Below are positions 1 to 8,355 of a stretch of DNA of 64,000 nt, piece after piece (within the stretch, counting starts at the first letter, position 1; each line of letters starts with the position of its first letter). The notes below the pieces were generated by a model. It ran no database searches. It was given only the letters and a program-made list of their open reading frames with translations, and was not told the origin of the DNA. Origin of the DNA: Picrophilus oshimae DSM 9789 (GTDB lineage: Archaea > Thermoplasmatota > Thermoplasmata > Thermoplasmatales > Thermoplasmataceae); the NCBI RefSeq assembly GCF_900176435.1, contig NZ_FWYE01000001.1, positions 248,001 to 312,000 of the forward strand, given 5' to 3'. The translations under genes were made by a program, and so were the position numbers.

Positions 1-1
1 C

Positions 2-1894
2 AACGGCACAACGATAAATGGAAATCTATCAATGGATATTATAGGTTCCACAAGAATATCAAACAGGACCATAACGGGAAACTTCTCAACGAATAATAAA
101 ATTAAATTCGATTCAGGCACACTTGCCGTTATAAAAGATCTTTCAGGAAAATTATCTGGAAATATCTTCCTTTTTAATGGCGATAAATTTAAGATTCTTA
201 ATAATACAATGGTATCATTCAACAATGACAATATAACATATATGAACAGCTCATATATAAATTATAATAAAAGCCATGCGGTAAAATACGTTTATAAATA
301 TTATTATAAGATATCCGGATACAAGAATGAGACAAAAACAGGCTATTACCTGGACTTCTTTGTTGGAAACAGCTCTATATCAAGCAATTACATGGGATAT
401 TCAATAACCTATGGTGCTGTATCACCATATAATAACCTGGACCCACAGCTTGCATCATCACCTGCTGACCTGGAGATACTTTACAATACGTACAGCACTC
501 TTGTTTCAGATATAAATGGAACCTATGTACCGGATCTTGCAGAGTATCTGCCTGCTCCGGGCCATGGCATCTCTGGCAATTACACAAATTACACGTTTAA
601 AATAAGACCGGATGCCCAGTTCCAGAATGGCTCAAGGGTGACGCCGTGGGATGTTATGTACTCAATTGCAAGGGATATTTTATTATCAAACAGAACGGGT
701 TCACCTGGATGGATCGTGGCAGATTATCTTCTTGGAAATTACAATGACCATAATTTCTATAATATAACTGGTGCTATTACAATAAACAATTTAACAGATG
801 AGGTGACATTTCATTTCAAACAGCCCATAAGCCCGGAAAGGGCCTTCATGATATTCTCATCTCCCGGAACTTTTATAATTGATCCTCAATGGTTAAAATC
901 AATAAACGCATCCTTTGCATGGTCCCCTTCAGGATTTAGCAACTACTCAAAATATTATAATAAAACAATAAAAAGCGTCTTTTCAGACGGCCCTTATGAG
1001 GTATACTATTCAATACCGGATTACAAGATTGTCCTAATAAAAAATCCATATTACATAGGTAGCAAGATCAATGAGAATGCCCCATACATTGTAAGGATTG
1101 TCTACGAGGATTCCGAGTCTGATCTTTATCAGTCAATAAGAAGCAACGAGACGCAGATAATAGAGACCAGCTATTATACAGGCACAATGTACAACATATC
1201 TGCAGGAAGCTTTGTTAACATAATCTCATTTTCGGATAATGTAAATGGAACGTTGCTTTCAAGGTATTCATACTATAATTTTCCATTGAATATATTTTCA
1301 AACTACTATGCAAGGAACATGATATACTCAATATATTTATACACGGTTACACATGATAAATCATACCTGAATGAATCTAAAAACGACTGGTCTTACATTG
1401 TAAAATTGGATAAAAATATAACATATGCTTCAGGCATTTATCTTTACAATGGAAAAAAGATTGTAATACCAGTATTTTCAGGTTATTCACAGCCTGATAC
1501 GGAACTTACATACATAAGTGGTTACCTTTCAGATATCATTAAGGGCGGTTCGTTCCCAATAATTCCCGTTCCATCATCATATATATATTCAAATAATAGC
1601 TACATGCCGTTATATGATATTTCGATTTACAATACAACGGAAGACATTACAGGCATGGTAATAAACCATCTAAAATCAATGAATCTAAACAGTACAGAAA
1701 TTAAAATGATATATAATATAAGCAGGGATTACATGAAAAATATTAATAATTATCCTTTAATAAAAAATATGTCATATCAATATAATTTATTCATTATTTC
1801 AAAGAGCTACAGGAGTAATATAATATACAATCCGCATTACAGCTTAAATGATGCCTGCAATGGTTACATAATATATTTCAACTATGTATCATGA
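2..1894 (+). CDS. ABC oligopeptide-type solute-binding protein (family 5), 5'-truncated by window edge
   Basis: The frame is open from the first bases of the window, so the true start and any signal peptide lie upstream; an internal ATG at 32 is probably not the start. From about residue 130 it matches family 5 extracellular solute-binding proteins: SPYNNLDPQ, a region on setting and final states, then YTFKIRPDAQFQNGSRVTPWDV, the typical stretch leading into the ligand lobe. It is rich in Asn, Ser and Tyr with many N-x-S/T sites, as expected of an exported archaeal protein. No C-terminal membrane anchor is visible, unlike the paralogue at 20189-24073. It converges on and overlaps by 6 bases the degenerate ATPase gene of the same putative transporter. 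The ligand is inferred to be a peptide or sugar and is unknown. Confidence 0.8.
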   Translation, partial: NGTTINGNLSMDIIGSTRISNRTITGNFSTNNKIKFDSGTLAVIKDLSGKLSGNIFLFNGDKFKILNNTMVSFNNDNITYMNSSYINYNKSHAVKYVYKYYYKISGYKNETKTGYYLDFFVGNSSISSNYMGYSITYGAVSPYNNLDPQLASSPADLEILYNTYSTLVSDINGTYVPDLAEYLPAPGHGISGNYTNYTFKIRPDAQFQNGSRVTPWDVMYSIARDILLSNRTGSPGWIVADYLLGNYNDHNFYNITGAITINNLTDEVTFHFKQPISPERAFMIFSSPGTFIIDPQWLKSINASFAWSPSGFSNYSKYYNKTIKSVFSDGPYEVYYSIPDYKIVLIKNPYYIGSKINENAPYIVRIVYEDSESDLYQSIRSNETQIIETSYYTGTMYNISAGSFVNIISFSDNVNGTLLSRYSYYNFPLNIFSNYYARNMIYSIYLYTVTHDKSYLNESKNDWSYIVKLDKNITYASGIYLYNGKKIVIPVFSGYSQPDTELTYISGYLSDIIKGGSFPIIPVPSSYIYSNNSYMPLYDISIYNTTEDITGMVINHLKSMNLNSTEIKMIYNISRDYMKNINNYPLIKNMSYQYNLFIISKSYRSNIIYNPHYSLNDACNGYIIYFNYVS

Positions 1895-2815
1895 TACAAT
1901 TATTATGGAAACACCAATATTTTTATATATATCAAGATATTTTTCAAGTATTTCATCATGGTCCTTTACAATGATTATGCTTGGTGATTTTATTATGGAG
2001 AGGCTGAACATTAATGACCTTAGGTTTTCAATGGAATTTTCGTAAACCATGGAATTTAAATCGACATTTAAACCTGATCTTCTTATATAGCCTTTCAATT
2101 CATTTGATATCTCATCACGTATATAATAGAAGATCCTTCTATTAAAATAGAATAAAAAGCTGTATCTCAATCTTTCAATGCCTGTTATCCTCCTTGAATT
2201 ATTTTTTACAAGATCTGATTTATAGATGTTTCTTAATATTACAGCCTCGCCCACATCTATGCCGCGCTTCTTCATTATTAATATTTTAAATATTGACTCT
2301 GTATCACCTGAATTTATATATGATTCTATATCTCTTATATAATCGTAGACGCCATAAAGTATGCACCAGTAATCAAGAAAGCTTTTATTCTCTTTATAAT
2401 ATTTAATTAAATTTTCTATATCATTGTATGTGAACATCTCCCTCCTTATTATTGTATTTAAAATGTTCACAATTGCCCTTCTGCCTATCATTAAATATAT
2501 CTCGTCAATCAGTCTGCTGTTCCTGTTCATTACCTTTGCCGGATTGGCCGGTACAAAGAACAGGCCATAATTTACAATTGAGTTTAAAAATTCCTGCCTT
2601 CTCCTTAGGTTCCTTATTTTATAGATATCAAGCAGGTTTTTACCATCAATTAGGAACGAGCCGGAAACCTCGCCATCATATATGCATGCAAGTGCCTTTG
2701 CTATATCGTCATCTCCATTTATTTTTATAATATCGCCGCTGGAGAGTCTAAAATCATCGCAACTTTTTATCATGCCATTGTTATTTATTTTTATATTACT
2801 GGCCTCTAGGATCAT
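1889..2815 (-). CDS. Degenerate ABC-transporter ATPase homologue (likely catalytically dead)
   Basis: This 308-residue protein aligns by eye with the first half of the DppD-DppF fusion at 24500-26662, but every catalytic motif is altered. The Walker A GESGSGKST position reads GDDDIAKAL (about residues 34-42). The Q-loop region keeps an N-P and a DEI context near 91-106 but lacks the Gln. The LSGG signature position reads YENSI (258-262). The Walker B ADEP position reads VKDHDE (283-288). The protein stops right after IIIVS, where the H-loop His would follow. The central part is a long helical region of no known family. It is the last gene of a dppB-like, dppC-like, ATPase-like run; its ATG has a GGTGA site and overlaps the preceding gene by 20 bases. 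ATP hydrolysis seems unlikely. A structural or regulatory role is inference. Confidence 0.7.
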   Translation of the reverse strand: MILEASNIKINNNGMIKSCDDFRLSSGDIIKINGDDDIAKALACIYDGEVSGSFLIDGKNLLDIYKIRNLRRRQEFLNSIVNYGLFFVPANPAKVMNRNSRLIDEIYLMIGRRAIVNILNTIIRREMFTYNDIENLIKYYKENKSFLDYWCILYGVYDYIRDIESYINSGDTESIFKILIMKKRGIDVGEAVILRNIYKSDLVKNNSRRITGIERLRYSFLFYFNRRIFYYIRDEISNELKGYIRRSGLNVDLNSMVYENSIENLRSLMFSLSIIKSPSIIIVKDHDEILEKYLDIYKNIGVSIIIVS

Positions 2816-3539
2816 TTAAATTCACCATATGATTTGATACAATATTTGTTGAGATAACAAACAGTGAATAAAAGATTAACGGAAATAGTATAACCCACCA
2901 GTATCCAAGGGCGGCGTACCTTATCGATAATGAATCCATGTACATGATATTGCCGACGTTATTTAAATACGATGTGTAAATGCCTGAAAAGAATATGAAT
3001 GCTATTATTGCAAGTGAATTTCCTATTCCAGAGAAGATCATGGCAAGTAGGTATCTTAATGATGCCGGTGTTTTGTACCTTCTTAAATACAATGGCCATA
3101 TTGATAATCCAACACCTGTTGAAATGCTTATTGTCGATGGGCCGGCAAAGTATATTATTAGAACAGCAATCATTATATTTAGAAATAGAAATGAGGTTGA
3201 TGCAGCGTCAATAATGTTCTTTACTATTTTATTTTTATACTGATGCACAAATATATAGAGCATTATTAATGATATCGCTGTTGATAGAAGTGCCATTGGT
3301 ATATCGGTTATTAATGAGCCTATCAGTGCAGGAAATATGTATATGCCAAGGGGACCTGTTCCCATCAACATCTGGAAGCTCAATCTTGGTGGCTCCGGAA
3401 CGCTGCTGTGCCCCGCAAAAAGTATTAAATTTGACGCTGATGAAACCCCGATTATCCTGGGATCAATTAAATCTATCATGAAGCCTGTTATGTAAAGAAT
3501 TAATATAAAATAGAATATGTATACATGGTTATATCTCAT
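2796..3539 (-). CDS. Divergent DppC-like ABC permease
   Basis: Integral membrane protein of 247 residues with five to six hydrophobic segments, shorter than usual DppC proteins (about 290). An N-terminal helix is followed by a loop and MGTGPLGIYIFPALIGS, which resembles the PLGTDxxGRD motif of DppC, and it ends in NDPRGQ like the family's DPR tail. The cytoplasmic coupling loop, which in DppC carries an A-A-x3-G-A-S pattern, reads roughly RRYKTPASLRYLLAMI and lacks the conserved glycine context. Start 3539 was chosen because GGTGGTG lies just upstream; a TTG/ATG pair at 3560/3557 is also in frame. It overlaps the upstream permease gene by 11 bases. Confidence 0.65.
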   Translation of the reverse strand: MRYNHVYIFYFILILYITGFMIDLIDPRIIGVSSASNLILFAGHSSVPEPPRLSFQMLMGTGPLGIYIFPALIGSLITDIPMALLSTAISLIMLYIFVHQYKNKIVKNIIDAASTSFLFLNIMIAVLIIYFAGPSTISISTGVGLSIWPLYLRRYKTPASLRYLLAMIFSGIGNSLAIIAFIFFSGIYTSYLNNVGNIMYMDSLSIRYAALGYWWVILFPLIFYSLFVISTNIVSNHMVNLNDPRGQ

Positions 3540-4530
3540 AAACACCACCGTATGCATCAACTATAAAATAGAATATTATTATAATAATGAAGAAAATTAG
3601 CACGCTTGATGAAACTGAAAACGCATTGTAGTTATACCTTGAAGAATAAAAAAGTAATGACCACATGCCCTGATATGAAAAGATTATTCCAGATATAATT
3701 GAGCCTATAACAACAAGCAGGAATGATCTTTTTATGCCTGAAATAATTTTACTTCTTATATTGTTTCTAAGCTTTGATATCATGTCCTTATAACTGTTTG
3801 AATATATAATAAGCGACATGCCATAATCCCTTTTTATTTCATTGTAAACTGCCATGGATACATATGATGCAGTATAAACCATTGTTGGAATTACAATAGT
3901 AACAAACGGCATAATAAAATAGAGTATTGAGCTTAAAAAAACCGGTCCTGAGAGGTGAATGATTGAATCTATTATTATTGATCCGGTTGGATATGTAACT
4001 ATTATATTATTATTGTATGGAATGACCCAGTGATTTTTTGGCCCAAAGGCCAGTGGTGATACCGTACCCTTGACGGGCAGCACGCCAAGGATCGAGCCAA
4101 AGATTAAAAGAATGGAAAGCCCTGTTAAGACATAAAAAAAGGGCATTAGGATCATGGATATATTAAATTTAAACCCGGACATGGATATTTTAATGCCGAT
4201 ATAATATCCAAGAATTAATGAAACAATAAATGATGTTATAATTATAAATAATGTGTTTGGAAGAAACACATGTATTGCCGAGATAAAGCTTCCATTATAG
4301 TATGGATTATTTACATAGCCCAGGTTGCCTGTTATTATATCCTTTAGATAATAAAAGTACTGTATTGGAACAGGATATTTTAAACCAAGGCTTTTTATGG
4401 AATAATTATAATTCAATGAAAAGCTTTTTTCAATGTAAATGTTTGAATTTGACCTGATAAATATAAATAAAACTGCTGTTGTGAATAAAAACGTATAAAT
4501 GTATTTTAATGCAATTTTTGAAAGCTTCAT
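3529..4530 (-). CDS. Divergent DppB-like ABC permease
   Basis: This 333-residue membrane protein has the DppB layout: one N-terminal helix, an extracytoplasmic segment with IQYFYYLKDIITGNLGY (compare the family's FGxS/GNLG region), then about five helices. The coupling loop starts canonically with RDYG, but where active DppB proteins have A-R-A-K-G it reads I-I-Y-S-N-S, so the invariant glycine is lost. It is the first gene of the divergent module. The ATG lies about 28 bases downstream of a TATA-like stretch (about 4553-4566), suggesting a leaderless message. Transport with a borrowed ATPase or a non-transport role are both possible. Confidence 0.7.
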   Translation of the reverse strand: MKLSKIALKYIYTFLFTTAVLFIFIRSNSNIYIEKSFSLNYNYSIKSLGLKYPVPIQYFYYLKDIITGNLGYVNNPYYNGSFISAIHVFLPNTLFIIITSFIVSLILGYYIGIKISMSGFKFNISMILMPFFYVLTGLSILLIFGSILGVLPVKGTVSPLAFGPKNHWVIPYNNNIIVTYPTGSIIIDSIIHLSGPVFLSSILYFIMPFVTIVIPTMVYTASYVSMAVYNEIKRDYGMSLIIYSNSYKDMISKLRNNIRSKIISGIKRSFLLVVIGSIISGIIFSYQGMWSLLFYSSRYNYNAFSVSSSVLIFFIIIIIFYFIVDAYGGVYEI

Positions 4531-4566
4531 TTACAAACTTGAATCATAAAGTAATTATTTAAATTT

Positions 4567-5106
4567 TCAGTTTTTCATGGACTCCGAGGTGTAAATTGTC
4601 ATCAGTATGTCATCCACATATGAGCCATTTATTATGAACTGGTTTTTCCTTATACCCTCGATTTCAAAGCCAAGGTGCTTATAAAGGCTTATTGCATTTT
4701 TGTTCGATGAAAAAACCTCCAGGTTTACCTTTTCTATGCCGTGATCCATGGCCCATTCCAGTGCCTGCCTTATCATCCTTGTACCTATGCCAATGCCGCG
4801 GTATCCTGACATTATCGCTATGCCAAGATTTGCAGTATGCCTGTTCTTTTTATAAAAACCCCTTTGAAGCGTCAGAACACCGACGATTTTATTGTTTATT
4901 TCGCATACAAGTGTCAGCTCATCTGGATTTTTTAAACGCTCCTGCTCGCCTCGCTCCGTCAGCAGATAGTACTCGCCAACAAGGTAAATCTTTTCATCCA
5001 TAACACTCTGCATGCAGTCAATTATCTGCCTTGCGTCCCTTGGATTTGCCTCGCGTATTATATAGTCCTTTGATTCTAAATGCCTCTTCCATATCATAAA
5101 AATCAT
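4567..5106 (-). CDS. GNAT family N-acetyltransferase
   Basis: This 179-residue protein has the GNAT fold signatures: beta4 LGIAIMSGYRGIGIGTRMI carrying the acetyl-CoA pyrophosphate loop (R/Q-x2-G-x-G), followed by NLEVFSSNKNAISLYKHLGF, the motif B region with the conserved N-x-A-x2-L-Y-x3-GF. Such enzymes acetylate amines on proteins, amino acids or polyamines with acetyl-CoA in the cytoplasm; the substrate cannot be told from sequence. The start overlaps the stop of the upstream winged-helix gene by four bases (ATGA), so the two are probably co-transcribed and translationally coupled. Confidence 0.85.
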   Translation of the reverse strand: MIFMIWKRHLESKDYIIREANPRDARQIIDCMQSVMDEKIYLVGEYYLLTERGEQERLKNPDELTLVCEINNKIVGVLTLQRGFYKKNRHTANLGIAIMSGYRGIGIGTRMIRQALEWAMDHGIEKVNLEVFSSNKNAISLYKHLGFEIEGIRKNQFIINGSYVDDILMTIYTSESMKN

Positions 5107-5426
5107 TGGTTTTCAAGAAGGTTCTTAAGCTCCTTGTATAGATCATTGAATTCATCCAGTGCCTTCTTTCCTGATTCAATAACCTTGCGTTTATTTTCCA
5201 TAAACGATGATGTTAGTATTGCACCCTCCCTTGAGGCCTCGATAATACCCTCGCGTTCCAGAATGCGCAATGAGTGTCTTATCTTATGCTCCGGTATGCC
5301 TGTCTCCTGGGACATCTTAATAATGCCCTGTGGCTGCTCCATTAAAAGTGTCCTTATTATTAGTATGTGCCTTCTAAGCGTGTCTATATCGTCCTTTACC
5401 TCTTTGAATATTGAATAATCATTCAT
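5103..5426 (-). CDS. Winged-helix transcriptional regulator
   Basis: Small (107 aa) cytoplasmic protein with a helix-turn-helix region (GIIKMSQETGIPEHKIRHSL followed by RILEREGIIEAS, the recognition helix and wing) and a C-terminal helical tail suited to dimerisation. It resembles archaeal winged-helix regulators with a C-terminal coiled coil. The ATG at 5426 was preferred over an upstream GTG at 5441 because a TATA-like stretch (5442-5457) is centred about 24 bases from it. It precedes and overlaps the GNAT gene and is divergent from the sugar nucleotidyltransferase gene, which it might regulate (inference). Confidence 0.75.
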   Translation of the reverse strand: MNDYSIFKEVKDDIDTLRRHILIIRTLLMEQPQGIIKMSQETGIPEHKIRHSLRILEREGIIEASREGAILTSSFMENKRKVIESGKKALDEFNDLYKELKNLLENQ

Positions 5427-5505
5427 GATATCGCATGTCACTTATTTATATATTATTTTCTATAACAGGGGAAAATAATATAATTAAGTATTGCTTATTA
5501 CTAAC

Positions 5506-6591
5506 ATGAGTTTAAAGGCTGTTGTTATGGCTGGCGGCAAGGGCACAAGGCTAAGACCAATAACATATTCAATACCAAAGCCACTTGTGCCAATAGCTGG
5601 AAAACCATGTGTTAGCTATTTAATGGATTCATTTTATGATGCAGGTATAAAGGATGCAATAGTAACGACTGGCTACAAGTTTGAATCACTGATAAACGGT
5701 ATAATAGAGGCAAAAAAACCAGATCAGAACGTATTATTTTCAGTTGAGAGGGAGCCGGCCGGCACCGCAGGCAGTGTAAAGCTCATATCAAATTTTATTG
5801 ATGACACAATAGTTGTTGGCAGCGGTGATATATTATACGATTTTGATATAAAGAGTATAATAGATTTCCATAAAAAAAAGAATGCCAGCGTCACAATAGT
5901 TCTTACAAGGGTCGATGACCCAAGCCAGTTTGGAATCGTTGACCTAAAGGATGATGTAATAACCAGATTCCTTGAAAAACCGGCCGCAGGTGAGGCATTT
6001 TCAAATATAGTAAATGCTGGAATATACGTTATAGAACCTGAGGTATTAAAATACATAGATAAAATCCCATTTGATTTTGCAAAGGAGCTCTTTCCAAGAT
6101 TGATGCGCCATGGAACGCCGATCTATGGGTATCTTGGAAACGGTACATGGCTTGATACAGGAAGGCCAAATGATCTTATAAAGGGAAACCAGATCATGGT
6201 TAACAAATACGGTTTTAAATACGATTCGAAAAACATCACCGGTAAAAATATAATAAAAACCACATCAGATCTGTCAGATGATATTATTGATTCATCGTAT
6301 ATAGGCACAAACCTGCAGATAGGCAAAAATACCGTTATAAAAGGTTCTGCAATATACAACGGTGTTGTTTTGGGCAACAATGTTCACATAGAGGATTCAA
6401 TAATAATGGATGCAAGCAGGATCATGGACAATACCGTGATAAAAAAATCGGTTATAATGAGGAACTGCGTAATAGGAGAGGATTCTGAAATCATTGAAAG
6501 CGTCATATCACCGGATCTTGATCTGCATGGAAAATCCAGGGTTTATAATGTTTCACTTGCATCAAAGATTATAACAGATGAGCAAGTATGA
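5506..6591 (+). CDS. Sugar-phosphate nucleotidyltransferase (mannose/glucose-1-P type)
   Basis: N-terminal nucleotidyltransferase domain with the signature AVVMAGGKGTRLRPIT, then PKPLVPIAGKP, the EPAGTAGSVK substrate loop and GSGDILYDFD (metal-binding Asp region). The C-terminal third is a left-handed beta-helix of hexapeptide repeats (IGTNLQIGKNTVIKGSAI and onward). It makes an NDP-sugar from NTP and sugar 1-phosphate; GDP-mannose or UDP/dTDP-glucose are the likely products for glycolipids or glycoproteins. The ATG at 5506 lies about 26 bases after an aatataatta box, whereas a TTG at 5491 is less likely. It converges with and overlaps the next gene by 23 bases. Confidence 0.88.
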   Translation: MSLKAVVMAGGKGTRLRPITYSIPKPLVPIAGKPCVSYLMDSFYDAGIKDAIVTTGYKFESLINGIIEAKKPDQNVLFSVEREPAGTAGSVKLISNFIDDTIVVGSGDILYDFDIKSIIDFHKKKNASVTIVLTRVDDPSQFGIVDLKDDVITRFLEKPAAGEAFSNIVNAGIYVIEPEVLKYIDKIPFDFAKELFPRLMRHGTPIYGYLGNGTWLDTGRPNDLIKGNQIMVNKYGFKYDSKNITGKNIIKTTSDLSDDIIDSSYIGTNLQIGKNTVIKGSAIYNGVVLGNNVHIEDSIIMDASRIMDNTVIKKSVIMRNCVIGEDSEIIESVISPDLDLHGKSRVYNVSLASKIITDEQV

Positions 6592-7009
6592 GTATAAAAT
6601 AAAAGATTATTATTAATACAGCTATGATTATTGAGATGTAGACAAGCCTCCTATCGTTGCCGAATATTATTGGCACAGGCCCTATCAATAGAAATCCAGA
6701 ATATTTTTTGCTGCTTTCTTTATAATCGTCTTTATTATATTCATTTTTGCTGTCTTCATGGTCATATTCATCCTGGTATTCATAGTATTTATAATCATTA
6801 TATCTGTAATCGTTAACAAAGGGATAAAAAAAGATCATTATAAAGCCTATAAAGATTAACAAAAATGGTATTATTGAAAGCACGCTGGTGCTTATTGCAA
6901 ATGGGAAGACGAGAAATAATCCAAGCTTTACAAGACCAAAAATGGCAAGGATTATAAACAACAGAAAGCCAGAGAATATTAAAGCAAGTCCTGCCTTAAT
7001 GTAGTTCAT
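6569..7009 (-). CDS. DUF131 / TIGR00304-family membrane protein
   Basis: Protein of 146 residues with two N-terminal transmembrane helices, a very polar Tyr/Asp/Glu/Lys-rich linker (about residues 68-103), and a conserved GFLLIGPVPIIFGNDRR motif followed by a C-terminal helix. The GPxPIxFG motif is the hallmark of the archaeal DUF131 family, whose function is unknown. The tyrosine-rich acidic linker seems peculiar to this protein. A TATA-like tttaatatat about 26 bases upstream suggests a leaderless transcript. Confidence 0.75.
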   Translation of the reverse strand: MNYIKAGLALIFSGFLLFIILAIFGLVKLGLFLVFPFAISTSVLSIIPFLLIFIGFIMIFFYPFVNDYRYNDYKYYEYQDEYDHEDSKNEYNKDDYKESSKKYSGFLLIGPVPIIFGNDRRLVYISIIIAVLIIIFYFILILAHLL

Positions 7010-7048
7010 ATCTAAAATAAATAAATTTTAATATATTTCCTTTTGTAT

Positions 7049-7933
7049 TCAAAGAAAACCAGCTTTTTGAAGTATGAGCAGATCCTCGGTTGTGAGCTGC
7101 TCACCATTCTTGAACCTTTCGAAGAGCTCGGATGCCTTCTGCTGGAGTTCATTTTCCTTTTCCTTCTTTCTGGTGCTCCTGTTTTTATTTCTCAGGGCGG
7201 ATATTGCCTTTTCAAGGTCCCTTAGATCGTTCTTGGCCTTTATAAATGCCTGATGTTCTTTTTCTGCCTCCTGATTGTATTTAACGAACTGTTCGTGGTT
7301 TTCATCTGCCTCTTTTCTTACGTTGTCAAGAACCTGCAGCTCAGATGTTATCTGCTCGCTCAGCTCGGATATCCTGTTTGATATCTCCTCTATTTGCTTT
7401 TTGTAATCCTCGCCGGCTTTTCTCTCCTCGTTTATTTTCTGTGTAATCTCCTTTATATCGGTGTTTTTTAGAAGCTCGTCATCGCGCTCTGCCTTCATTC
7501 TCTTTATTTCATTTGTAAGCCTTCTGATCTCGGTTATAATCTTGTTTTCGTCCTCCTTTGATAATTCCGTTGTCTGCTGCTTCTTTTCAAGGTACTGCAG
7601 TTCACGTTCCTTTGATTTTATATCCTTTGTGTTTATTTTCTGCACGGCGCTGGCCTTTAGTTTTTTGTATTCCTCCCTAAGCCTGGAGAGCTCCCTGTAA
7701 TGTGCCTCCTTTTCCTCTCGCAGCTTCTTGATCTTCTCTATTAGATCGTTCTTTTCGGCTATCTTTTTCTTTGCCTCTTCCCTGAGCTCGTGCGTCCTTG
7801 CATTCAATTCGTCGCGTTTCTTCGCAAACTTCTGCGCCTCTTCGTTTGCTGCATCGCGCCTCTTTATATGCTCTTCTACCTCGGCTCTTAAGCTTTCTCG
7901 CTTACTTTCAAATTCTTCCAGAAGGTCGGTCAT
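7049..7933 (-). CDS. Long coiled-coil protein (COG1340-like)
   Basis: This 294-residue protein is almost wholly Glu/Lys/Arg-rich heptad sequence, predicted to be a continuous coiled coil, with a short C-terminal segment (LFERFKNGEQLTTEDLLILQKAGFL region) that may be globular. No signal peptide or membrane segment is present. It matches the archaeal COG1340 type of uncharacterised coiled-coil proteins conserved in many euryarchaea. The start at 7933 (MTDLLEEF) was chosen over an upstream in-frame ATG at 7960. A structural or scaffolding role is a guess from composition only. Confidence 0.7.
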   Translation of the reverse strand: MTDLLEEFESKRESLRAEVEEHIKRRDAANEEAQKFAKKRDELNARTHELREEAKKKIAEKNDLIEKIKKLREEKEAHYRELSRLREEYKKLKASAVQKINTKDIKSKERELQYLEKKQQTTELSKEDENKIITEIRRLTNEIKRMKAERDDELLKNTDIKEITQKINEERKAGEDYKKQIEEISNRISELSEQITSELQVLDNVRKEADENHEQFVKYNQEAEKEHQAFIKAKNDLRDLEKAISALRNKNRSTRKKEKENELQQKASELFERFKNGEQLTTEDLLILQKAGFL

Positions 7934-8012
7934 GATAACACTTCGATAAAAGTAATTCATAATTAAGGCGCCAGATATATATTTTTCTATTATCGATTAT
8001 AGAAACATTTAA

Positions 8013-8267
8013 TTATTTACGATTTTTATCCATGATTTCATTAAATGATTTATAAAGTATATTATCACCATCCTTAACAATAAAATCCGCAGTTGTGTTT
8101 AGTATTGACCTTATAATTGTATGCCTCTCATTTATGTATTCGTCATACTTTTCTGGATGTGGCGACATTGACTGGATCTTTAATGCATTGTTTAAAAGTG
8201 CTATTTGAAGCTTTAATTCAAAGCGTTTTCTCTCACTAAGGCTGTTAACATCAAACGTCTTTACCAT
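8013..8267 (-). CDS. Small hypothetical protein
   Basis: 84 residues, charged, mostly helical, with no transmembrane segment or Cys motif. It begins MVKTFDVNSLSERKRFELKLQ. No family recognised. It lies between the coiled-coil gene and the divergent htpX-like gene with normal spacing, and codon use looks like its neighbours, so it is probably real. Confidence 0.55.
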   Translation of the reverse strand: MVKTFDVNSLSERKRFELKLQIALLNNALKIQSMSPHPEKYDEYINERHTIIRSILNTTADFIVKDGDNILYKSFNEIMDKNRK

Positions 8268-8355
8268 TTTATGCCTATACTCAAGGGCTCTTTATTAATT
8301 TTTTTATTTATTGACCATTAGGCTTATAAAGTCTCTTATGTTTATTTATGGTCAT

